Below are positions 6,875-13,345 of a DNA stretch of 14,349 nucleotides, piece after piece (within the stretch, counting starts at the first letter, position 1; every line of letters starts with the position of its first letter). The position numbers and the translations under genes were made by a program. A model generated the notes under the pieces. It was not told the origin of the DNA and did not search any database. It was given only the letters and a program-made list of their open reading frames with translations. The DNA comes from JAZQUM01 sp045631305 (GTDB lineage Bacteria > Bacillota > Clostridia > Oscillospirales > Oscillospiraceae), in the NCBI GenBank assembly GCA_045631305.1, contig JAZQUM010000036.1:1-14349 (forward strand), read 5' to 3'.

Positions 6875-7645
6875 TTACAAGTTATTTTCTACACCCAGCG
6901 TCTCCAACGGAACGATCCCCAGAGAGCGCAGATATTCCGCCGCCCGATCCCGCAGGTAAGAGCGGGCAAGGAAGGACGGCTGATGAGCATCGTATCCGAA
7001 GATCACACGGTTGCCCACATCTTTTACAATATCCCAAAAAGCTGCACGGGGGTACCAACGCTGCTCCCCAAAGCCCAGCAGGTTGAATTCAATGGGAATA
7101 TCCCGTTTTTTCACCTCGCGGCAAAGATACTCCATCTCTGCGCGGTAATCCTCCGCATCCCCGCGGAAATTGGGAAGATCGGGATGGGCCAGATATAAAA
7201 ACCGGCCCGTGTCCAGTCCCTCCAGTGTCTGGTGGACATACAGATGCAGCGCCTCTGTATCGCTGAAAGGATCGCCTACATATGCGCCCACACCTTCGGC
7301 ATCGAAATAATGCTGACCCAGGATCATATAATCCAAAGGGTACTGATCCACAGTTTGCATAAGCTCACGGAACATAGCAGGCATGTACTCCGTTTCAAAG
7401 CCCAGCAGCAGCTTGATGTCATTTTTGTATTCTTTTTTCAGATCCAGCACCGTCTGCACATAACTGTCCATCTCCCGCATAGGCATACGGACGCGGGAAA
7501 CATAGCCATTGGGAAAGGGCCATGCCACATGGTCAGAAATACCAAGAACATCAAAGCCTGCTTCGATGGCGCTTTCCACATATTCCCGCTCTGTGCCCAC
7601 CGCGTGAAGGCAGCGGCCAAGGTGCGTGTGATAATTAACCTTCAT
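6875..7645 (-). CDS. PHP-domain phosphoesterase, histidinol-phosphatase-like
   Basis: A 256-residue cytoplasmic metal-dependent phosphoesterase of the PHP family. Metal ligands are in the expected order: NYHTHLGRC (4-12; H6, H8), GISDHVAWPF (35-44; D38, H39), GFETEYMP (82-89; E84), LGQHY (109-113; H112), LAHPDLP (152-158; H154) and GYDAHQP (217-223; D219, H221). Length and motif order fit HisJ/HisK-like histidinol phosphatases, but no other histidine gene is nearby, so a different phosphate ester is possible. ATG 7645 is preceded by AAGGAG with a 4-nt gap. The first 11 nt overlap the end of the SLOG gene, and the ribosome binding site lies inside it, implying translational coupling. Confidence 0.87.
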   Translation of the reverse strand: MKVNYHTHLGRCLHAVGTEREYVESAIEAGFDVLGISDHVAWPFPNGYVSRVRMPMREMDSYVQTVLDLKKEYKNDIKLLLGFETEYMPAMFRELMQTVDQYPLDYMILGQHYFDAEGVGAYVGDPFSDTEALHLYVHQTLEGLDTGRFLYLAHPDLPNFRGDAEDYRAEMEYLCREVKKRDIPIEFNLLGFGEQRWYPRAAFWDIVKDVGNRVIFGYDAHQPSFLARSYLRDRAAEYLRSLGIVPLETLGVENNL

Positions 7646-8168
7646 GGTTCTCCTTTTCTGCCATTGCACCCACAGGGATATCCACAATGGATATGCCGCG
7701 GTTCATGGCATAGGTGATGGTTTGCATGGTACCGCCGGGAAGCCCGTTATAAACGGCGATCAAAAGTGAGGCATGATCTACAAGATAGCGGTTGCGCCGA
7801 TGCATACAGTCTGCCGTATACTTTTCGCTGACCACCGTTTCCAGATCCGCCGCTTCCACAATTCTTTCGTGGCGTACACGGGCAGATGCAGGCCAGTTTT
7901 TGGTCTGCTCCGGACAGGGGATCACCGCTTCCAGCGTAACATCGCTGCAACGCTCTTTCAGCGCAAGAACCGCTTCCCCAAAATACATATCGCAGCCCTG
8001 CGCCATGCCACAAAGAAAATGGGTGTACCCTTCGGCATAAGCCGCTTCCACCGCATCGAAGATTCGTTCTTTCAGCGCAATACATCGCGGATCGTCTTCC
8101 CGATAACCCCAGGGGAGTTTTGTGGGCCGATGGCCTGTGAAACTACAGGAAAACTGCTTGCCTTTCAC
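7635..8168 (-). CDS. SLOG-family (YpsA/DUF1273-like) protein
   Basis: A 177-residue cytoplasmic protein of the SLOG superfamily, the Rossmann-like fold that also includes DprA and lysine-decarboxylase-like LOG proteins. Motifs are SFTGHRPTKLPW (9-20), FLCGMAQGCDMYFGE (51-65), CMHRRNRYLVDHASLLIAVYNG (start 121) and LPGGTMQTITYA (143-154), matching the DUF1273/YpsA group. The family is thought to bind nucleotide-like ligands; no reaction is established. The start is a GTG at 8168, chosen because AAAGGAGG (complement of 8177-8184) is 8 nt upstream; longer in-frame starts reach back past the predicted promoter. It is the first gene of the minus-strand operon and overlaps the PHP gene by 11 nt. 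Confidence 0.85.
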   Translation of the reverse strand: MKGKQFSCSFTGHRPTKLPWGYREDDPRCIALKERIFDAVEAAYAEGYTHFLCGMAQGCDMYFGEAVLALKERCSDVTLEAVIPCPEQTKNWPASARVRHERIVEAADLETVVSEKYTADCMHRRNRYLVDHASLLIAVYNGLPGGTMQTITYAMNRGISIVDIPVGAMAEKENHEG

Positions 8169-8219
8169 CTTGCTCCCCTCCTTTCGCCAAACGCGCAGAA
8201 TTACCGATTTTATGGATTT

Positions 8220-8248
8220 ATTATAAAGCACCTTCCTGTTATTGTAAA
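8220..8248 (-). promoter_or_regulatory. Predicted sigma-A promoter of the four-gene minus-strand operon
   Basis: On the minus strand: -35 TTTACA (8248-8243), a 17-nt spacer and a perfect -10 TATAAT (8225-8220). The start near 8213 leaves a leader of about 45 nt before the GTG start codon. Confidence 0.78.
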
Positions 8249-8277
8249 CCTCAAAATCCGCCTCACTCTTTCCTTTC

Positions 8278-8297
8278 CCACACGTCTGTGGTAAACT
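8278..8297 (+). promoter_or_regulatory. Candidate polymerase IV promoter with an overlapping inverted repeat
   Basis: TAAACT (8292-8297) preceded by TGG gives an extended -10; no good -35 lies 17 nt upstream. Touching it is the perfect inverted repeat CCACA-CGTC-TGTGG (8278-8291), in the right place for a repressor or activator. It does not match the Firmicute SOS box (GAAC-N4-GTTC), although arm and spacer sizes are similar. Confidence 0.4.
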
Positions 8298-8326
8298 GAA
8301 AAAAACGAAGGAAAGGAGTTTTTACC

Positions 8327-9538
8327 ATGGACCGCATCGTACTTCACTGCGACCTCAACTGTTTTTATGCCTCTGTGGAACTTCTTTCCCGTCCGGACTT
8401 GCGGGATGTTCCCGTGGCAGTCTGCGGTGATCCTACCTCCCGCCACGGTATTATCCTTGCCAAAAACGAACTTGCCAAAAAGTGCGGAGTCGCCACGGCA
8501 GAGACTATCTGGCAGGCCAAAAAGAAATGTCCCGATCTGGTGCTTCTCCCTCCCCATCATGACCTCTACCACGTTTACTCCAAAAAGGTCAATGCCATCT
8601 ATACCGAGTATACTGACCTTGTGGAACCCTTCGGCATTGACGAAAGCTGGCTGGATATTACAGGCAGCTGCCATCTTTTCGGCGGCGATCCTGTAAAGGT
8701 AGCAGATGAGATCCGAAACCGTGTGCGTACCGAACTGGGGCTCACCCTTTCCGTAGGCGTTTCTTTCAACAAGGTTTTTGCCAAACTGGGCAGCGACTAC
8801 CAAAAGCCTGATGCCACCACTCTCATTTCCCGCGAAAACTGGAAAGAGATCGTGTACCCGCTCTCTATCCGCGACCTTCTCTTTGTGGGCCGCGCTGCAG
8901 CCAAGGTGCTGAATCAATACGGAGTCTATACCATTGGCGAGCTGGCAGCCTTTCCCCCGGGAACTCTGGAAGAACTTTTCGGCAAACTCGGCTTACAGCT
9001 TCACGAATACGCCACCGGCGAAGAACGCAGTCCCGTCCGCAGCTGGTACGAACCTGAAACAGTAAAATCAGTTGGCAACAGCACCACCTACCGCCATAAC
9101 CTTACTACCTGGGATGCAGTACGCACAGGCATTGCCCTTCTTTCCGATTCCGTTGCCATGCGACTGCGCCATCACGGACTTTACTGCAACGGCGTGCAGA
9201 TCACGGTAAAGGATGCCAATTTCAAATCCATTACCCGTCAAAAGCAACTCAGTGTCGGCACACACCTTATGAAAGATATTTCCCATGCCGCCACGGAACT
9301 GATGGAAGCTGCCTGGACGCCCCCCAATCCTATCCGGCTTCTGGGTGTTACCGCCATCAATCTCACCGCAGCACCGGAAACTTACGAACAAATGGACCTT
9401 TTGTCCGGCAGCAAACCCGAGCAAAACGAAAAGCAGGAAAAAGTAGAAAAAGCCATGGATGCCATCCGCGCAAAATTCGGCTCTGCCGCCATTTCCTACG
9501 GCAAAGCCAAAGACCTTGATAAGGATGGGAGCATCTGA
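8327..9538 (+). CDS. dinB: DNA polymerase IV (Y-family, translesion)
   Basis: A 403-residue error-prone translesion polymerase. The palm begins with VLHCDLNCFYASVE (5-18; D9 as a metal ligand, aromatic residues 13-14 at the steric-gate position), and the second catalytic pair is in FGIDESWLDITG (102-113; D105, E106). SVGVSFNKVFAKLGSDYQKP (142-161) is the conserved palm segment, followed by a thumb (about 176-240) and a little-finger domain (about 250-350). QMDLL (355-359) near the C terminus is a plausible sliding-clamp-binding motif. AAAGGAG (8312-8318) lies 8 nt before the ATG. The gene diverges from the SLOG operon and is followed at 14 nt by the folate cyclo-ligase gene, with which it is probably co-transcribed. 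No recognisable SOS box is present. Confidence 0.94.
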   Translation: MDRIVLHCDLNCFYASVELLSRPDLRDVPVAVCGDPTSRHGIILAKNELAKKCGVATAETIWQAKKKCPDLVLLPPHHDLYHVYSKKVNAIYTEYTDLVEPFGIDESWLDITGSCHLFGGDPVKVADEIRNRVRTELGLTLSVGVSFNKVFAKLGSDYQKPDATTLISRENWKEIVYPLSIRDLLFVGRAAAKVLNQYGVYTIGELAAFPPGTLEELFGKLGLQLHEYATGEERSPVRSWYEPETVKSVGNSTTYRHNLTTWDAVRTGIALLSDSVAMRLRHHGLYCNGVQITVKDANFKSITRQKQLSVGTHLMKDISHAATELMEAAWTPPNPIRLLGVTAINLTAAPETYEQMDLLSGSKPEQNEKQEKVEKAMDAIRAKFGSAAISYGKAKDLDKDGSI

Positions 9539-9552
9539 AGCAGGAGAGTATC

Positions 9553-10113
9553 ATGCAGCACATTCAGGAAGAAAAAAAGCTTTTACGAAAAGAGATCCGC
9601 GAAATCATCACCCAGCGTTTCCTCCCCCGCCGGGAAGAAATCAGCCGCGGTATCTGCAGCCGCGTTTTAGAGCATGAGCCTTACAAAGAAGCAAAAACCG
9701 TTTTCCTCTTTGTGGGTACAGCGCGGGAAGTGAATACACTTCCTATTTTGGAAGATGCGTGGAGCCGCGGGAAAACTGTCTGTGTTCCCCGTTGTATTGC
9801 GGGTAACCAAATGGCACTTTGCCATATCACCTCTTTGGAGGATCTTCAAACCGGGGCTTACGGCATCCTTGAGCCTGCAGAAAATTGCCCCACTCTCCCC
9901 CATAGCGCCATCGACTTTGCTCTCATCCCCTGCCTTGCCTGCACCCGGGCGGGAGATCGACTTGGCAAAGGCGGTGGATACTATGACCGCTTTTTCCAGC
10001 TGTACAGCGGTCCTGCCGCTGTCATCTGCCCCGAAATCCTTCTTCTTGACCACATCCCCACAGAACCTTTTGACAAGAGAATTTCCACCGTTATCACAGA
10101 TACACTTTTATAA
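9553..10113 (+). CDS. 5-formyltetrahydrofolate cyclo-ligase
   Basis: A 186-residue cytoplasmic enzyme that uses ATP to convert 5-formyltetrahydrofolate to 5,10-methenyltetrahydrofolate, returning the stored folate to the active one-carbon pool. Signatures are VFLFVGTAREVNTLPIL (50-66; folate-site EVNT), GILEP (104-108), IDFALIPCLACTRAGDRLGKGGGYYDRF (starting 120; ATP-binding RLGKGGGYYDRF at 136-147) and the full-length C terminus. ATG 9553 is preceded by AGGAGA. 5-formyltetrahydrofolate is a side product of, and inhibitor of, serine hydroxymethyltransferase, and that gene (glyA) is next downstream, so the functional link is direct. The gene itself appears to be expressed from the polymerase IV promoter. 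Confidence 0.93.
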   Translation: MQHIQEEKKLLRKEIREIITQRFLPRREEISRGICSRVLEHEPYKEAKTVFLFVGTAREVNTLPILEDAWSRGKTVCVPRCIAGNQMALCHITSLEDLQTGAYGILEPAENCPTLPHSAIDFALIPCLACTRAGDRLGKGGGYYDRFFQLYSGPAAVICPEILLLDHIPTEPFDKRISTVITDTLL

Positions 10114-10127
10114 AACCAACGGTTGCT

Positions 10128-10173
10128 CAGGTGATTATCCCCGCGCAAATACCAAAAATCTTATAATCACCTG
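10128..10173. repeat. 11-bp perfect inverted repeat with a 24-nt spacer
   Basis: CAGGTGATTAT (10128-10138) and ATAATCACCTG (10163-10173) are exact reverse complements. No T-run follows, so it is not a standard terminator, though it lies just past the folate cyclo-ligase stop codon. It could be an RNA stem protecting the 3' end, or a two-site protein-binding element. Confidence 0.6.
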
Positions 10174-10223
10174 CGGTATAAAATGAACATTTTTGCACAT
10201 TCTGTTTTTTGACAGAACCTCCG

Positions 10224-10252
10224 TTGACAACAGGAATCAAACGTGCTACTGT
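10224..10252 (+). promoter_or_regulatory. Predicted sigma-A promoter of the riboswitch-glyA unit
   Basis: A perfect -35 TTGACA (10224-10229), a 17-nt spacer and TACTGT (10247-10252) preceded by TGC (extended -10). The start near 10259 lies just ahead of the first aptamer. A second TTGACA at 10209-10214 has no matching -10. Confidence 0.65.
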
Positions 10253-10281
10253 AAAACCACAACTTAATAACAGCAGTCGAA

Positions 10282-10445
10282 ATTTCCCGGGTGAACGGCG
10301 AAAGCCTACCGAAGGAGTAAATCTCTCAGGTGTCCGAAAGGATAGAGACCGGAAATGGATGCAGCTCTGGAGAATCCCGATATGCGGGTACCGAAGGTGC
10401 AAGGCGGAAAATCCGCTGAATCTCTCAGGTAAAAGGACGGAGTGC
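10282..10445 (+). promoter_or_regulatory. Tandem glycine riboswitch (two aptamers) upstream of glyA
   Basis: Two glycine-aptamer cores are visible: ACCGAAGGAG with ATCTCTCAGGT (10308-10331) and ACCGAAGGTG with ATCTCTCAGGTAAAAGGAC (10390-10437 region). Aptamer 1 is closed by ATTTCCCGG (10282-10290) pairing with CCGGAAAT (10349-10356). Aptamer 2 is closed by GCAGCTCTG (10361-10369) pairing with CGGAGTGC (10438-10445), with one bulged G. The 4-nt linker between them is short. Aptamer 1 has an extra TCC-GAAA-GGA hairpin just after the CTCTCAGGT element. The known family binds glycine, and tandem aptamers are its usual form. A terminator lies about 60 nt downstream, just before glyA, so the RNA probably controls transcription elongation. 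Confidence 0.93.
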
Positions 10446-10505
10446 TTACTAAAGCAACAAATGCAGTATTGGCATTTTTGTATTCGTAGGCTTTTTGTAT
10501 GTTCT

Positions 10506-10541
10506 CGGAGCAGCTGATTTTGCTGCTCCGTTTTATTTTTT
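10506..10541 (+). terminator. Riboswitch-linked intrinsic terminator before glyA
   Basis: CGGAGCAGC (10506-10514) pairs perfectly with GCTGCTCCG (10522-10530) around a 7-nt loop, followed by a T-rich tract (10531-10541). It sits 38 nt before the glyA start codon, downstream of the second glycine aptamer, as expected for the expression platform of a riboswitch. Confidence 0.92.
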
Positions 10542-10579
10542 CAAAACGCATATCTTATGAATGAAGAGAGGATATTAAT

Positions 10580-11824
10580 ATGCTTAACGATACCATGAAT
10601 TTCCTGATGCAGTATGACCCCGAAGTTGCTGAAACCATCGAAGCTGAACTGACCCGCCAGAAGACCAACATCGAACTCATTGCTTCTGAAAACCTTGTCA
10701 GCGAAGCTGTGATGAGAACGGTAGGTACCTGCCTTACCAATAAGTATGCCGAAGGCTATCCCGGCAAGCGTTACTACGGCGGCTGCCAGTGCGTCGACCA
10801 GACTGAACGTATTGCCCGCGAACGTGCCTGCCAGCTCTTCGGCGCAGAACACGCCAACGTACAGCCTCATTCCGGTGCTTCTGCCAACCTGGCTGCATTC
10901 AAAGCTCTCCTTCAGCCCGGCGATACCTATCTCGGCATGAACCTGGCTCATGGCGGTCATCTCTCCCACGGTTCTCCCGTAAATATTTCCGGTCAGTATT
11001 TCAATCCCGTTTCCTACTCTGTAGATGACGAGACCGAAATGATCAACTACGATGCCATTTATGATCTGGCTCAGCAGCACAAGCCCAAGATGATTCTGGC
11101 CGGTGCTTCCGCTTATCCCCGCAAGCTTGACTTCGCCAAGTTCCGCGAAATCGCTGACAGCGTTGGTGCTACCCTCATGGTAGACATGGCTCACATTGCA
11201 GGCCTTGTTGCTGCAGGCGCGCACATGAACCCCGTCCCCTATGCCGATGTGGTTACCTCCACCACCCATAAGTCTCTCCGCGGGCCCCGCGGCGGTATGA
11301 TCCTCTGCAAGGAAGAGTTGGCCAAAAAGGTAGACTCCGCTGTATTCCCCGGCACTCAGGGCGGCCCCCTGATGCACGCTATCGCTGCCAAGGCTGTCTG
11401 CTTCGGCGAAGCTATGAAGCCCGAATTCAAAGAATACGGCCATCAGGTGGTAAAGAATGCCGCAGCTTTGGCAGAAGGCCTTAAGGCTGAAGGCTTCCGT
11501 CTGGTTTCCGGTGGCACCGATAACCATGTCATTCTGGTTGACGTCCGTAACTTCGGCATCACCGGCAAGGAAATGGAAAAGCGTCTGGACGAGTGCTTCA
11601 TCACCGTCAACAAGAACGCTATCCCCAATGACCCCGAAAAGCCTTTCGTTACCTCCGGTATCCGTGTAGGTACCCCCGCTGTCACCACCCGCGGCTTCAA
11701 GGAAGAAGAAATGCGCGAAGTTGCTCGTTTCATGGGCATGGTTGCACGGGATTTCGAAGGCAATAAGGAAACCGTTTCCGAGTTCGTTAAGGCACTTACC
11801 GCTAAGTTCCCCGTGTACGAATAA
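10580..11824 (+). CDS. glyA: Serine hydroxymethyltransferase
   Basis: A 414-residue cytoplasmic PLP enzyme that interconverts serine plus tetrahydrofolate and glycine plus 5,10-methylenetetrahydrofolate, a main source of glycine and one-carbon units. Signatures are ELIASENLVS (32-41), NKYAEGYPGKRYYGG (54-68), VQPHSGASANLAAF (94-107), VDMAHIAGLVAAG (201-213) and the PLP-lysine motif TSTTHKSLRGPRGG (226-239; Lys 231). The length is normal for bacteria. AGAGAGGAT lies before the ATG at 10580. Expression is under the tandem glycine riboswitch, and a separate terminator ends the unit, so glyA is transcribed alone. Codon choice is more uniform and C-ending than in the neighbours, consistent with high expression. 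Confidence 0.97.
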   Translation: MLNDTMNFLMQYDPEVAETIEAELTRQKTNIELIASENLVSEAVMRTVGTCLTNKYAEGYPGKRYYGGCQCVDQTERIARERACQLFGAEHANVQPHSGASANLAAFKALLQPGDTYLGMNLAHGGHLSHGSPVNISGQYFNPVSYSVDDETEMINYDAIYDLAQQHKPKMILAGASAYPRKLDFAKFREIADSVGATLMVDMAHIAGLVAAGAHMNPVPYADVVTSTTHKSLRGPRGGMILCKEELAKKVDSAVFPGTQGGPLMHAIAAKAVCFGEAMKPEFKEYGHQVVKNAAALAEGLKAEGFRLVSGGTDNHVILVDVRNFGITGKEMEKRLDECFITVNKNAIPNDPEKPFVTSGIRVGTPAVTTRGFKEEEMREVARFMGMVARDFEGNKETVSEFVKALTAKFPVYE

Positions 11825-11830
11825 GTCATA

Positions 11831-11870
11831 GCAGAGAAGCACTTTTCCAGTGCTTCTCTGCTTCTTTTTT
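11831..11870 (+). terminator. Intrinsic terminator of glyA
   Basis: GCAGAGAAGCACT (11831-11843) pairs with AGTGCTTCTCTGC (11849-11861), a perfect 13-bp stem with a 5-nt loop, followed by TTCTTTTTT. Confidence 0.95.
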
Positions 11871-11928
11871 ATCCCGTTAGCACACCGAAAAAAATCGCAA
11901 AATCCATCGCATTTTATCCTGCCTCGCC

Positions 11929-11957
11929 TTGACACCAAAGCCACCGAATGATACAAT
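11929..11957 (+). promoter_or_regulatory. Predicted strong sigma-A promoter of the pyr operon
   Basis: A perfect -35 TTGACA (11929-11934), a 17-nt spacer and TACAAT (11952-11957) preceded by TGA (extended -10). CCGAAT (11944-11949) and ATTCGG (11975-11980) form an inverted repeat around the -10 region, possibly by chance. The start is near 11964. Confidence 0.82.
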
Positions 11958-12024
11958 ATCTAAAAATACGGAGAATTCGGCTTTTCGCATTTTCGGTAGT
12001 GTTTTTTGTGTGTTTTATCCGGAT

Positions 12025-12050
12025 ATGTCCTGCTGAAGAAAGCAGGATAT
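12025..12050 (+). promoter_or_regulatory. Stem-loop in the pyrC leader
   Basis: TCCTGCT (12028-12034) pairs with AGCAGGA (12041-12047) around GAAGAA; a G-U and two A-U pairs extend it to 10 bp. It lies in a leader of roughly 110 nt, 16 nt before the ribosome binding site. The following sequence has only a broken T tract, so it is a weak terminator candidate. No PyrR-binding consensus was seen. Control of pyr expression here is suggested only by leader length and this stem. Confidence 0.4.
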
Positions 12051-12076
12051 TTTACTGTTTCCACTAGGAGGTTACT

Positions 12077-13327
12077 ATGGTGCTGTTCCCCGAACTGAAC
12101 GTTTACAATAACGGCAATTTCAATAAGGTTTCCCGTTATTTCAACGGCACTACTGTTTGCGCTGACATGCCCAATGGCAGTGCTGCTGTTTCCATTTCCA
12201 ATGAATATGAATATTTCCTTTTTCCTGGTTTCGTAGATGTACACGTTCATCTGCGTGAACCGGGATTTTCTTATAAAGAGACCGTGGCAACCGGCACTCT
12301 GGCTGCAGCTCATGGCGGCTACACCGCTGTCTGCTCCATGCCCAATCTGAAGCCCACCCCTGACTCTCTGGAAAATCTTGCTCCCCAGCTGGAAGCCATC
12401 AAGAAGGATGCGCTGATCCATGTGTATCCTTACGGTACCATCACCGTTGGCGAAATGGGCGAAAAGCTGGCTGATCTGGAAGCCATCGCGCCTTATGTCT
12501 GCGCCTTTTCCGATGACGGACGCGGCGTGCAGGATGAAGAAATGATGCGCAGCGCCATGGTGGAAGCCAAGAAGCTTGGCAAAATGATCGTAGCACACTG
12601 CGAAGTAAACGACCTCCTTTTCGGCGGTTATATCCATGACGGTGTTTATGCCGCAGCCCACGGCCACGCTGGCATCTCCTCTGAAAGCGAATGGCGCCAG
12701 ATCGAGCGCGACATCCGCCTTGCCAAGGAAACCGGCTGTGCTTACCACGTGTGCCACATCTCCACCAAAGAATCTGTAGACCTTATCCGCAAGGCTAAGG
12801 CTGAAGGCGTGGATATCACCTGCGAGACCGGTCCCCACTACCTGATCCTCTGCGATGAAGATCTGCAGGAAGACGGCCGCTTCAAGATGAATCCCCCCCT
12901 GCGCTCCAAGGAAGACCGTGCCGCACTGATCGAAGGTATTCTGGATGGCACCATCGACATGATCATCACCGACCACGCGCCCCATTCCGCTGAGGAAAAA
13001 AGCCGCGGTCTTGCCAAGAGCCCCTTCGGCATCGTAGGCCTTGAAACCTGCTTTGCTATGCTCTATACCTATCTCGTAAAGCCCGGTGTGCTGACGCTGG
13101 AAAAGCTGGTGGACCTCATGGCTATTGCTCCTGCAAAGCGCTTTGGTCTGTCCCTCTCCGAAGATGACTACACCGTTTTCCGTCTGGGCAAAGAATCCAT
13201 CGTTGACCCCGAAAGCTTCCTTTCCATGGGTAAGGCTACCCCCTTCACCGGCTGGAAGAGCGAAGCAGATTGCCTGCTTACCGTGTGCGGCGGCAAGGCC
13301 GTGTATGTGGCAGACGAACTGAAGTAA
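12077..13327 (+). CDS. pyrC: Dihydroorotase
   Basis: A 416-residue cytoplasmic zinc amidohydrolase that cyclises N-carbamoyl-L-aspartate to dihydroorotate, the third step of de novo pyrimidine synthesis. Metal- and substrate-binding signatures are GFVDVHVHLREPGFSYKET (51-69; H56, H58, R60), CSMPNLKPTPD (86-96), FSDDGRG (144-150; D146), AHCE (173-176; H174), CHISTKES (226-233; H227) and DHAPHSAEEK (299-308; D299). The pattern, with Asp at the bridging position and no obvious carbamylated lysine, matches the type I group of Bacillus-like enzymes. AGGAGG (12066-12071) lies 5 nt before the ATG. It leads an operon with pyrK (18 nt downstream) and pyrD. Confidence 0.96.
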   Translation: MVLFPELNVYNNGNFNKVSRYFNGTTVCADMPNGSAAVSISNEYEYFLFPGFVDVHVHLREPGFSYKETVATGTLAAAHGGYTAVCSMPNLKPTPDSLENLAPQLEAIKKDALIHVYPYGTITVGEMGEKLADLEAIAPYVCAFSDDGRGVQDEEMMRSAMVEAKKLGKMIVAHCEVNDLLFGGYIHDGVYAAAHGHAGISSESEWRQIERDIRLAKETGCAYHVCHISTKESVDLIRKAKAEGVDITCETGPHYLILCDEDLQEDGRFKMNPPLRSKEDRAALIEGILDGTIDMIITDHAPHSAEEKSRGLAKSPFGIVGLETCFAMLYTYLVKPGVLTLEKLVDLMAIAPAKRFGLSLSEDDYTVFRLGKESIVDPESFLSMGKATPFTGWKSEADCLLTVCGGKAVYVADELK

Positions 13328-13345
13328 CAAAGGGAGAAGATACAC

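Noticed and set aside
8250..8326. LexA/SOS box for the polymerase IV gene
   Set aside because: No GAAC-N4-GTTC-like sequence was found; only the different repeat CCACA-N4-TGTGG is present.
10461..10478. Weak hairpin AAATGC/GCATTT followed by T residues between aptamer 2 and the terminator
   Set aside because: The stem is only 6 bp and A/T-rich; the strong terminator at 10506-10541 is the better expression platform.
10209..10517. 102-codon plus-strand frame across the riboswitch
   Set aside because: The sequence is a structured tandem glycine aptamer, and the frame has no ribosome binding site.
10541..11956. 471-codon open frame on the minus strand opposite glyA
   Set aside because: It is an antisense shadow of glyA, spanning its terminator, with no domain or start signal.
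11999..12067. Possible leader peptide (GTG start, 22 codons) ending at the pyrC ribosome binding site
   Set aside because: The stop overlaps the binding site in an attractive way, but no ribosome binding site precedes the GTG and the peptide has no run of regulatory codons.
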